This document shows positions 1 to 6,190 of a DNA stretch of 10,770 nt, in pieces. Within the stretch, counting starts at the first letter, position 1. Every line of letters begins with the position of its first letter. A program made the position numbers and the translations under genes. Origin of the DNA: Thermomicrobiaceae bacterium (lineage in GTDB: Bacteria > Chloroflexota > Chloroflexia > Thermomicrobiales > Thermomicrobiaceae); NCBI GenBank assembly GCA_025966355.1, contig JAICWZ010000028.1, positions 1 through 10,770 of the forward strand. Direction: 5' to 3'. The notes under the pieces are model-generated. The model ran no database searches and was not told where the DNA came from. It saw nothing but the letters and a program-made list of their open reading frames with translations.

Positions 1-1
1 A

Positions 2-88
2 ACGCTCACCCGCGACTACGGCTGGACCTTCGGCGACGCCGAGGCCTGGATGTTCGCGACGCTGCGGGAGCAACTGCTGGCCGGGTGA
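2..88 (+). CDS. C-terminal end of an unidentified protein (5' end outside window)
   Basis: An open frame enters from the left edge and stops at TGA 86-88, giving 28 residues that include RDYGWTFGDAEAWMF and end LLAG. Codon use (CTC, CGC, GAC, GGC, GCC, CTG) matches the GC-rich genes beside it, and the frame runs with the next gene, so this is probably a real gene end. The aromatic, amphipathic tail vaguely recalls the last helix of TetR-type regulators, but 28 residues are too few to assign a family. No T-rich terminator follows. The next clear gene starts about 240 bases downstream. Confidence 0.5.
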   Translation, partial: TLTRDYGWTFGDAEAWMFATLREQLLAG

Positions 89-327
89 CGGCGCCGGCGG
101 TGCCGCGAGGAGGACGGGCGCCGCCTGAACGGCGCGCCGGACGTGATGAATCACGCCTCTACGCCGTAGGGGTTTGATTGATCAAACCCGGCCGATGTGC
201 GCATGCACGAGGCGTGTTCGTCTGCGCAGCGGTTTCGGGCATAGCGTCACCCTCCCTCGATCGGGTATACCTGAACGGTCGCTGGAGCGGGCGATTGAAC
301 AGGTATTCCGGAAACTGGGGGCAGCGC
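89..327. other. Intergenic gap with dyads; an in-frame TTG extension of the next gene looks non-coding
   Basis: The gap follows the first gene end and holds two TGAT-N2-ATCA dyads (listed separately). The frame of the next gene stays open back to a TTG at 178, preceded by AGGGG at 168-172, so a longer N-terminus is formally possible. However, codons in 178-327 include several that are rare in the neighbours (ATA, AGG, GGA, two or more CGA, TGT), and the translation looks unlike a protein N-terminus. A TATACC at 266-271 could be a -10 box but has no good -35 partner. I therefore treat the region as a leader or promoter region. Confidence 0.5.
144..189. promoter_or_regulatory. Pair of TGAT-N2-ATCA dyads, possible operators
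   Basis: Two dyads share the core TGAT-N2-ATCA. The first is TGATGAATCA at 144-153, extended by one more pair (G143, C154). The second is TGATTGATCA at 175-184, extended to perfect 9-bp arms at 170-178 and 181-189 around a TG spacer. Their centres are 31 bases apart, close to three helical turns, which suits two dimers on one DNA face. The larger dyad could also fold as a 7-bp RNA hairpin, but no T-run follows, so an intrinsic terminator is unlikely. That a regulator binds here is inference. Confidence 0.35.
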
Positions 328-1179
328 GTGGCGCAGAACGCCGGCGATCGCGGCGAACCGTTTGGCTGGTGGGGCCACCGCCCAAGCCCGGAGCAGCCGT
401 TTACGATCGTCGACCTGGTGCGTAACGGCAATCTCGATGCGCGCATCGCCGCCTTCTTCTGGCTGGTCGTCGAACGCCGCGCCTCCTTCGTCATCACCTC
501 GACGCTGCAAGATGCCGGCAAGACAACGTTGCTAACGGCGCTGCTTGATTTCCTGCCACCTGAGACGGAGCCGCTCTTCCTGCGTGGCTGGTACGAGCGC
601 TTCGACTTTGTCGAGTCGAAGGACCCGCGCACGACCTATCTCCTCTGTAACGAGATCAGCGACAACCTTCCCACCTACCTCTGGGGTCCGGGCGTCGCGC
701 GCCTTTTCGAGACCGCGATGCTCGGCTATCCGTTGGCGACGACGGTGCACGGTGATGGCGCCGCTGCCATGGTCAAACTGCTGACCGCCTACCCGCTGGA
801 GGTGCCGCGTGCGCACCTGGGCTGCATCGACTTCGTCCTGACGCTCGGCGGCGGCAGCCGTTCGGCCGGTTTCCTGCGTCGCTTGATGCGCGTCGAGACG
901 ATCGAGGCGACCGATGACGGCGACCTGCGCATCGCCTCGATCGCCGAGCGCGACGTATTGCTCGGCCCGCTGGTGACGCGACCGGGTCAGTTGATCGGGC
1001 TCCTCACCGATCGCTTTGGGCTGCCCCGTCAGGAGGCGATCACCCAGCTGGCGCGGCGCGAGCAGTTCCTCGATCACCTGGTGCGCGAAAACGCGGGCAC
1101 GGATTCGGCGGATCATCCGGAGCAGTCGGAATACGCGGAGCACGTGCGCGATGCGATCCGGCGCTTCGCGGCGACGTAA
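328..1179 (+). CDS. Secretion-type (VirB11/CpaF/GspE-like) ATPase domain protein with degenerate P-loop
   Basis: This 283-residue protein resembles the C-terminal ATPase domain of type II/IV secretion and pilus ATPases. Residues 56-67 (ITSTLQDAGKTT) sit where those proteins have a glycine-rich Walker A. Lys65 and Thr66 remain, but the first P-loop glycine is replaced. LLCNE (Glu109) is in the Walker B position, and ATTVHGDG (His141) matches the family's histidine box (usually STLHANS). The N-terminal domain of true secretion ATPases is missing, and no pilin or secretion gene is nearby. GTG 328 was chosen because GGGGG at 317-321 lies 6 bases upstream and codon use becomes typical from there; TTG 178 is an alternative. 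The family gives ATP-driven assembly or transport as a possible role, but the weak P-loop leaves activity open. The next gene has its own promoter, so a link with it is unproven. Confidence 0.65.
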   Translation: MAQNAGDRGEPFGWWGHRPSPEQPFTIVDLVRNGNLDARIAAFFWLVVERRASFVITSTLQDAGKTTLLTALLDFLPPETEPLFLRGWYERFDFVESKDPRTTYLLCNEISDNLPTYLWGPGVARLFETAMLGYPLATTVHGDGAAAMVKLLTAYPLEVPRAHLGCIDFVLTLGGGSRSAGFLRRLMRVETIEATDDGDLRIASIAERDVLLGPLVTRPGQLIGLLTDRFGLPRQEAITQLARREQFLDHLVRENAGTDSADHPEQSEYAEHVRDAIRRFAAT

Positions 1180-1205
1180 TCGCCATCCCGACGCCGGTCG
1201 TGAAA

Positions 1206-1233
1206 TTGACAGGTTGGCACCCGGTCGTATGAT
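1206..1233 (+). promoter_or_regulatory. Sigma-70-type promoter of the AAA+/VWA operon
   Basis: TTGACA at 1206-1211 is a perfect -35 box. After a 16-base spacer comes TATGAT at 1228-1233, which matches the -10 consensus at five of six bases. It lies between the stop of the ATPase-like gene (1179) and the start of the AAA+ gene (1332). Transcription should begin near 1239-1241, giving a leader of about 90 bases. Confidence 0.7.
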
Positions 1234-1234
1234 T

Positions 1235-1272
1235 ACAGGACATCGAAGGAAGCCAAATTGCCGATGTCCTGT
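1235..1272 (+). promoter_or_regulatory. Leader stem-loop or split operator at the transcription start
   Basis: ACAGGACATCG (1235-1245) and CGATGTCCTGT (1262-1272) are perfect 11-bp inverted repeats around a 16-base loop. The predicted start of transcription falls inside the left arm, so the RNA would begin with at least eight of the paired bases (GGACATCG). It may be a 5' stabilising hairpin, an RNA control element, or two DNA half-sites just downstream of the -10 box. The loop contains AAGGAAG, which looks like a ribosome-binding site. There is no T-run, so it is not a terminator. Confidence 0.55.
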
Positions 1273-1331
1273 GCGATCGCCGGCTTAATTCCTCCAAACT
1301 TCTAATCACCTAACGAAGGGGCATGTTTTTC

Positions 1332-2732
1332 ATGAGCAAGCCGCGTACGCTCGGCGAACTCCGCGAAAGCGGTTACCAGGTCCGACCGGTGCGTGAGGAG
1401 ATGCGCAAGAATCTGATCGAGAAGCTTCGCTCGGGCGAAGCGATTTTCCCGAATGTCCTTGGCTACGAAGAGACGGTCATCCCGCAGTTGGAGAACGCCA
1501 TCCTTTCGGGGCAGGACGTCATCTTTCTCGGCGAGCGCGGTCAGGCCAAGACGCGCATGGCGCGTGGCCTGATCAACCTGCTCGACGAAGAAGTGCCGAT
1601 CGTCGCCGACAGCGAGATCAACGACAATCCGTTCGAACCGGTCAGCCGCTTCGCCCGCGAGCGGATCGAGGCGGAGGGCGACCAGACGCCGATCACCTGG
1701 ATTCCGCGGTCGATGCGCTACGCCGAAAAGCTGGCGACGCCGGATACGACGATCGCCGACCTGATCGGTGAGGTCGACCCGATCAAGGTCGCCGAAGGGC
1801 GCTATCTTTCCGACGAACTGACGATTCACTACGGCCTGATCCCGCGCACCAATCGCGGCATCTTCGCCTTGAATGAACTGCCTGATCTGGCCGAGCGCAT
1901 TCAGGTCGGACTGCTCAACATTATGGAAGAGCGCGATGTCCAGGTTCGCGGCTATCGTATTCAGCTGCCGCTCGATGTCTACGTCGTCGCCAGCGCCAAC
2001 CCGGAGGATTACACGAATCGTGGTCGCATCATCACGCCGCTCAAGGACCGCTACGGCTCGCAGATTCGCACGCACTACCCGACCTCGATCGAGCTAGAGG
2101 TCGACATCATGGAGCAGGAGCGGACGCATTTCGCCACCGACGGTATCGAGGTGATGACGCCGGACTACATGCGCGACGTCATCGCCGAGATTACGCACCT
2201 GGCGCGGCGCAGCCACGATGTCAGCCAGCGCTCGGGCGTCAGCGTGCGTATGTCGATCGCCAACTACGAGAACGTCGTCAGCAACGCGGTCAAGCGCGCC
2301 ATTCGTCTCAACGAAAAGAACGCCGTGCCGCGCATCAGCGATCTGCATGCCGCCATCGCCTCAACCAGCGGCAAGATCGAGCTGGAGGCGATGGGCGACG
2401 CCCAGGAAGACCGCGTCGTCGACAAGCTGATCCAGGGCGCGATTCTCACGACCTTCAACCGGCACTTTTCGGCGCGCGATTTCGATGGGCTCGTGCTCGG
2501 TTTCGAGAACGGCCTGGTCGTCGAGACGTCGGACATGATGCCGGCCATGGAGTATGTCCATCAGGTGTCGCACATGGACGGAATGCGTGAAGCCGCCTCG
2601 ACGCTCGGCGCCAGCGGCAATCCGGCGGCGATCGCCGCCACGGTCGAATTCGTGCTCGAAGGACTGCATCTCGGCCGGCGTCTGAACAAGGATCATGCAT
2701 CCGGCGGGGGTGGCACCCGCTATCGGGGGTAG
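1332..2732 (+). CDS. ChlI/MoxR-like AAA+ ATPase, partner of the VWA protein
   Basis: This 466-residue protein is an AAA+ ATPase of the Mg-chelatase ChlI/MoxR group, the kind often labelled 'magnesium chelatase' or 'sigma-54 interacting'. Walker A is GERGQAKT (67-74, Lys73). Walker B is IFALNEL, with Asn181-Glu182 instead of the usual Asp-Glu. The sensor 1 region is VVASANPED (Asn223), followed by TPLKDRYG with a probable arginine finger at Arg240. Such ATPases work with a VWA protein, as ChlI does with ChlD, and the next gene encodes one. Mycobacterium tuberculosis Rv0958/Rv0959 is, from memory, a comparable pair. No bacteriochlorophyll or cobalamin gene is in view, so true chelatase activity is not implied. 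I chose ATG 1332 over ATG 1323 because AAGGGG (1316-1321) is 10 bases upstream of the former and only one base from the latter. The promoter at 1206-1233 drives it. Confidence 0.88.
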   Translation: MSKPRTLGELRESGYQVRPVREEMRKNLIEKLRSGEAIFPNVLGYEETVIPQLENAILSGQDVIFLGERGQAKTRMARGLINLLDEEVPIVADSEINDNPFEPVSRFARERIEAEGDQTPITWIPRSMRYAEKLATPDTTIADLIGEVDPIKVAEGRYLSDELTIHYGLIPRTNRGIFALNELPDLAERIQVGLLNIMEERDVQVRGYRIQLPLDVYVVASANPEDYTNRGRIITPLKDRYGSQIRTHYPTSIELEVDIMEQERTHFATDGIEVMTPDYMRDVIAEITHLARRSHDVSQRSGVSVRMSIANYENVVSNAVKRAIRLNEKNAVPRISDLHAAIASTSGKIELEAMGDAQEDRVVDKLIQGAILTTFNRHFSARDFDGLVLGFENGLVVETSDMMPAMEYVHQVSHMDGMREAASTLGASGNPAAIAATVEFVLEGLHLGRRLNKDHASGGGGTRYRG

Positions 2733-2738
2733 CAGAAC

Positions 2739-4883
2739 ATGGCAGCAGAACGACATTGGAGCCCATTCGACTATCGCTATTCCCGCTGGGATGGCACGCA
2801 GGAAATCAATCCGTTCGACGCCGATGCCATCATGGACGCGATCTCTGACGACATGCTGTCCGACGGCGATCTGACCCGCGCCTTGCAGCGGCTCTTCCGC
2901 TGGGGCGCGCAGCAGCCGGACGGCACACAGATGCCGGGCATGCGCGAGCTGATGGAGCGCATCAAGCGGATGCGCCAGCAGGAGATGAACCGCTACGACC
3001 TCGGCTCGATCCTCGACGACCTGAACCAGAAACTCGATGAGGTCATCGAGACGGAGCAGGCCGGCATCGAAGAACGGTTGCGTCGAGGTCGCGAGCGACT
3101 CGAAGCGATGCAACAACAGCAACACGGTCAACAGGGTCAATCGGGCCAGCAAGGGCAATCAGGGCAACAGGACCCCTCGGAAGCCGGTTCGGAATCCGGC
3201 GAGTCGGGAGATGAATCCGGCGACTACGACGAGAATATCCATAAGCTGCTCGAGCGGATGGCCGAGCGCAACCAGCAGGCGCTCGACGAATTGCCAGGCG
3301 ATCCGGCCGGGCGGATCAAGGGTCTGAACGACTACGACTTCATGGACCCGAATGCCCGCCAGAAATTCCAGGACCTGCTCGCCTCACTGCAACAACAGAT
3401 GCTGCAGCAGACCTTCCAGGGGATGCAGCAGGCGATGCAGAATATGTCGCCGGAAGATATGCAAGAGATGCGCAACATGCTGCGCGATCTCAACGAGATG
3501 CTGGAAGAGCGCCAGCGCGGCGGCGAGCCCGACTTCGAGCGCTTCATGCACAAGTATGGCCACTTCTTCGGGCCGAACATCAACAGTCTCGATGAACTGC
3601 TCGACCATATGGCCAAACAGATGGCGGCGATGCAGAACCTGCTCGATTCGATGACGCCGGAGATGCGCCACCAGCTGCAGGAATCGATGGACGCCATCAT
3701 GAGCGATCCCGAGATCCAGCAGCAGATGAGCCAGCTGGCGCAGAATCTCGGCCAGATGATGCCGGACAATCCGTATCGCCAGCAGTTCGACGTCGGCGGC
3801 ACCGAGGAGCTGACGCTCGGTGAGGCGATGCGGCTGATGGAGCGGCTGCGCGAGATGGAAGAGGTTGAAGATCAGCTCAAGGGCGTGCGCGATTGGCGTG
3901 ACCTGGAGCATGTCGACGACCAGAAGATTCGCGAACTGCTCGGCGACGAGATGGGGCAGGATCTCAACCAGCTTCGCGAACTGACCAAGCTGCTCGAAGA
4001 CGCCGGCTACGTCCAGAAGACGCGCCGCGGCTACGAACTGACCTCGCGCGGCGTGCGCAAGATCGGCCAGAACGCGCTGCGCGATATCTTCCAGGACCTG
4101 AAGCGCGATCGCTTCGGTCAGCACGCGCTCGATCGCTCGGGTCGTGGTGGCGAGCGGACCGACGACACCAAGCCGTATGAGTTCGGCGATCCGTTCCTGC
4201 TCGATCTGCCCAAGACGGTCATGAATGCCGTCTATCGCGACGGCATCGGGAGCCCGATCCACCTGCAACCGGACGACTTCGAGGTCTATCGGACCGAGAT
4301 GATGTCACAGTCGTCGACGGTGCTGATGGTCGACATGTCGCGTTCGATGCTCTACAACGGCTGCTTCACGGCGGCCAAAAAAGTCGCGCTCGCGCTCGAC
4401 AGTCTCATCCGCTCGCAGTTCCCGCGCGACAATCTCTACATCATCGGCTTCTCATACATCGCGACCGAGTTGAAACCATCGATGCTGCCGAATATCAGCT
4501 GGGACGAATACAACTACGGCACGAACATGCAGCACGGCTTCATGCTTTCGCGCCAGCTGCTCGCCCGGCATAAGGGTGGCAACAAGCAGGTCATCGTCAT
4601 CACGGACGGTGAACCGACGGCGCACTTCGACGGCTCCGAAGTACGCTTTTCCTATCCGCCGACCTATCAGACGTTGCAGGAAACGCTCAAAGAGGTCGTG
4701 CGCTGCACACGTGAGCGGATTACAATCAACACGTTCATGCTGGAGCGCAGCCCGTACATGGCGGGTTTCGTCAGTGAGATGGCCAAGATCAACAAGGGGC
4801 GCGCCTTCTTCGCTACGCCCGACCATCTTGGCGAGTACATTCTGGTCGACTACGTCGCGAACAAGCGGCGGTTCGTGCAATAG
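2739..4883 (+). CDS. VWA-domain protein (ChlD-like partner of the AAA+ ATPase)
   Basis: This 714-residue soluble protein has no signal peptide or membrane segment. The C-terminal third (about 520-700) is a von Willebrand factor A domain with a complete metal site: DMSRS (Asp532, Ser534, Ser536), Thr595 in YGTNM, and Asp623 in ITDGEPT. The N-terminal half is long charged helix, probably coiled coil, rich in Met, Gln and Glu, and is interrupted at about 124-165 by a Gln/Gly/Ser then Asp/Glu/Ser-rich linker. Residues 415-443 (LLEDAGYVQKTRRGYELTSRG at their core) look like a small winged-helix segment. It starts 6 bases after the AAA+ stop, with GGGGG 9 bases upstream of ATG, so the two are probably translationally coupled and made in proportion. 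In the ChlI/ChlD model, the AAA+ ring remodels a client that the VWA protein recruits through a metal ion. The client is unknown. Confidence 0.88.
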   Translation: MAAERHWSPFDYRYSRWDGTQEINPFDADAIMDAISDDMLSDGDLTRALQRLFRWGAQQPDGTQMPGMRELMERIKRMRQQEMNRYDLGSILDDLNQKLDEVIETEQAGIEERLRRGRERLEAMQQQQHGQQGQSGQQGQSGQQDPSEAGSESGESGDESGDYDENIHKLLERMAERNQQALDELPGDPAGRIKGLNDYDFMDPNARQKFQDLLASLQQQMLQQTFQGMQQAMQNMSPEDMQEMRNMLRDLNEMLEERQRGGEPDFERFMHKYGHFFGPNINSLDELLDHMAKQMAAMQNLLDSMTPEMRHQLQESMDAIMSDPEIQQQMSQLAQNLGQMMPDNPYRQQFDVGGTEELTLGEAMRLMERLREMEEVEDQLKGVRDWRDLEHVDDQKIRELLGDEMGQDLNQLRELTKLLEDAGYVQKTRRGYELTSRGVRKIGQNALRDIFQDLKRDRFGQHALDRSGRGGERTDDTKPYEFGDPFLLDLPKTVMNAVYRDGIGSPIHLQPDDFEVYRTEMMSQSSTVLMVDMSRSMLYNGCFTAAKKVALALDSLIRSQFPRDNLYIIGFSYIATELKPSMLPNISWDEYNYGTNMQHGFMLSRQLLARHKGGNKQVIVITDGEPTAHFDGSEVRFSYPPTYQTLQETLKEVVRCTRERITINTFMLERSPYMAGFVSEMAKINKGRAFFATPDHLGEYILVDYVANKRRFVQ
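3126..3179 (+). repeat. Three 18-bp coding repeats, GQQGQS-type
   Basis: Three consecutive 18-base units at 3126-3143, 3144-3161 and 3162-3179 encode GQQGQS, GQQGQS and GQQDPS (residues 130-147) in the VWA protein. The units differ mostly at synonymous positions (GGT/GGC/GGG, CAA/CAG), so they are old rather than a fresh slippage product. They form the first half of the flexible low-complexity linker. Confidence 0.7.
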
Positions 4884-4906
4884 GATCAGGGTAAATTGGG
4901 GGCACG

Positions 4907-5215
4907 ATGAGCAGTGATGACGCCGGTACGACGAACGGGGCGGCGGAATATCTCTTTCGCTACGAAGATATCCTGCGCGCCATCGGACGCTACGTCGACA
5001 CCAAGGGGATTCAGGACGTCGTGCTCCTGCAGCTGGAGAAGGGCATCTTGCTGCGTGGCCTGCAACCATCGGCGACGCACAACGGCAAAGATCTGATCGA
5101 GCAGTTCTTCACCGCCAAAGAACTCGTCGAGCACATCTTCACCGTCGAAGACCTGCAACGCATCCACGAAGCCGCCAAGAAAGAGCGCGGCAAGGGTTCA
5201 TCGCTGTTTCGGTGA
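4907..5215 (+). CDS. Small protein of unknown function, third gene of the AAA+/VWA unit
   Basis: I do not recognise this 102-residue protein. It has a short polar N-terminus (1-13), then alternating predicted helix and strand: EYLFRYEDILRAIGRYVDTKG, IQDVVLLQLEKGILLRGLQP, GKDLIEQFFTAKELVEHIF and VEDLQRIHEAAKKER. The tail is basic and glycine/serine-rich. There are no Cys residues, signal peptide or membrane segment, so it should be cytosolic. ATG 4907 has GGGGG (4898-4902) 4 bases upstream and lies 23 bases after the VWA stop. It is therefore the last gene of the same transcript. Coding quality is good, and the opposite frames are ordinary shadows. Its position suggests an accessory or client of the AAA+/VWA machine, which is inference from context only. 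Confidence 0.75.
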   Translation: MSSDDAGTTNGAAEYLFRYEDILRAIGRYVDTKGIQDVVLLQLEKGILLRGLQPSATHNGKDLIEQFFTAKELVEHIFTVEDLQRIHEAAKKERGKGSSLFR

Positions 5216-5222
5216 AATAATA

Positions 5223-5284
5223 TCTCGCGCAGAGACGCAGAGACGCGGAGTTTTTTATATTAATCTCTGCGTCTCTGCGCGAGA
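5223..5284. repeat. Perfect 21-bp inverted repeat (GCAGAG-type palindrome 1) between convergent genes
   Basis: The arms 5223-5243 and 5264-5284 are perfect inverse complements over 21 bases and built of CGCAGAGA units. They enclose a 20-base loop containing a run of six T. The element starts 7 bases after the small gene's stop and ends 12 bases before the dppC stop. On the - strand the stem is followed by TATTATTT, a weak U tract, so it could end the importer transcript; on the + strand no U tract follows the stem. Sequence style and a second copy at 9727-9811 mark it as a dispersed repeat of the CGCAGAGACGCAGAG kind seen in many bacterial genomes. Confidence 0.85.
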
Positions 5285-5295
5285 AACAGTCCTCG

Positions 5296-6180
5296 TCACC
5301 GAGTCCCGCCCCGCATCAGATTGGAAAAACCATCTCCCAACACGCTGAACGAGATGCCGACGATGGCGATGGCGAGGCCGGGGAAGGTGGGGAGCCACCA
5401 GGCGAGCGTCACGTACTCGCGCGCGTCGGCGACCATCGAACCCCACTCCGGGTTCGGCGCCTGCACGCCGAGTCCGAGGAAGCCGAGCGCAGCGCCCGCG
5501 AGAATATTGAAGACGACCACCGACATCGAGAAGATCACCGCCGGCCCGATCACGTTCGGCAACAGATGGCGCATGATGATGCGCCGGTCGGTGCAGCCGA
5601 GTGTGCGTGCCGCCACGGTATACTCGAGATTCTTTGAGACGAGGACCTCACCGCGTATGAGACGGGCGAAGGCGACCCAGCCGACCAGAATCAGCGCGTA
5701 GTACATGTTGAGCAACCCCGGCCCCAGCACCGCAATAATCGCGATCAACAGGACATAAAACGGGAACGCCACCTGGATCTCGATGATCCGCATGAAGAGC
5801 GTGTCGATCCAGCCGCCGTAGTAGCCAGAGAGACTGCCGATCACCGTGCCGATGATGAGCGGGACGATCGCCGTGATGATGCCGACGCCGAGGTCGATGC
5901 GTGCTCCGTAGAGGATGCGCGAGAGTTGATCGCGGCCGAACTTGTCGGTGCCGAGCCAGTGCGCCTGGCTCGGACCCTGCACCGATGCCTCGTAGTCCTG
6001 CTTGACCGGGCTGTATGGTGCGACGAACGGCCCGAGGAAGCCGATGATTAATACGACCGCGACCATGATGATGCCGACGACAAGCGTTGGGTTACGTCGT
6101 GCCTGACGCTTCACGAGCGACCAGCGCGTCGGTTTGGCCAGCCCTCGTTCGGCGAACGATCGAGACGCGATCGAAGTCAT
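5296..6180 (-). CDS. dppC: Peptide/nickel-type ABC importer permease, DppC/OppC family
   Basis: This 294-residue inner-membrane protein is the second permease of a dipeptide/oligopeptide importer. After a basic N-terminus comes a first membrane helix (about 32-55), then the family's N-terminal motif LGTDKFGRDQLSRILYGAR (76-94) and five further hydrophobic segments. The cytoplasmic EAA loop, which docks the ATPase, is at about 187-208 (YTVAARTLGCTDRRIIMRHL). The C-terminus is of normal length. AAGGG lies 7 bases upstream of the ATG, and the gene begins 10 bases after the stop of dppB. It is last in the operon, so the usual dppD and dppF ATPases do not follow; the convergent AAA+/VWA unit comes instead. 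The substrate cannot be read from the permease. Confidence 0.93.
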   Translation of the reverse strand: MTSIASRSFAERGLAKPTRWSLVKRQARRNPTLVVGIIMVAVVLIIGFLGPFVAPYSPVKQDYEASVQGPSQAHWLGTDKFGRDQLSRILYGARIDLGVGIITAIVPLIIGTVIGSLSGYYGGWIDTLFMRIIEIQVAFPFYVLLIAIIAVLGPGLLNMYYALILVGWVAFARLIRGEVLVSKNLEYTVAARTLGCTDRRIIMRHLLPNVIGPAVIFSMSVVVFNILAGAALGFLGLGVQAPNPEWGSMVADAREYVTLAWWLPTFPGLAIAIVGISFSVLGDGFSNLMRGGTR

Positions 6181-6190
6181 CCAGATTCCC

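Noticed and set aside
266..280. A 15-base sequence (TATACCTGAACGGTC) recurs at 8969-8983 with one mismatch, near two gene starts.
   Set aside because: A rough estimate gives a few such near-matches by chance in a window of this size, and the two copies have opposite orientation relative to the genes they precede.
178..327. N-terminal extension of the ATPase-like gene from TTG 178.
   Set aside because: Codon use is atypical, the start overlaps a dyad, and GTG 328 has its own GGGGG site. Kept only as an alternative start.
3384..4268. A - strand open frame of 294 codons inside the VWA gene, with similar ones at 2361-3158, 1302-2075 and 532-1143.
   Set aside because: All lie antisense to well-supported genes, have His/Arg/Leu-rich translations without domains, and lack ribosome sites.
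1332..4883. True magnesium or cobalt chelatase (BchI/BchD or CobS/CobT) for pigment or cobalamin synthesis.
   Set aside because: The large ChlH/CobN-type subunit and any tetrapyrrole gene are missing here, and the VWA protein's architecture differs from ChlD, which carries its own AAA+ domain.
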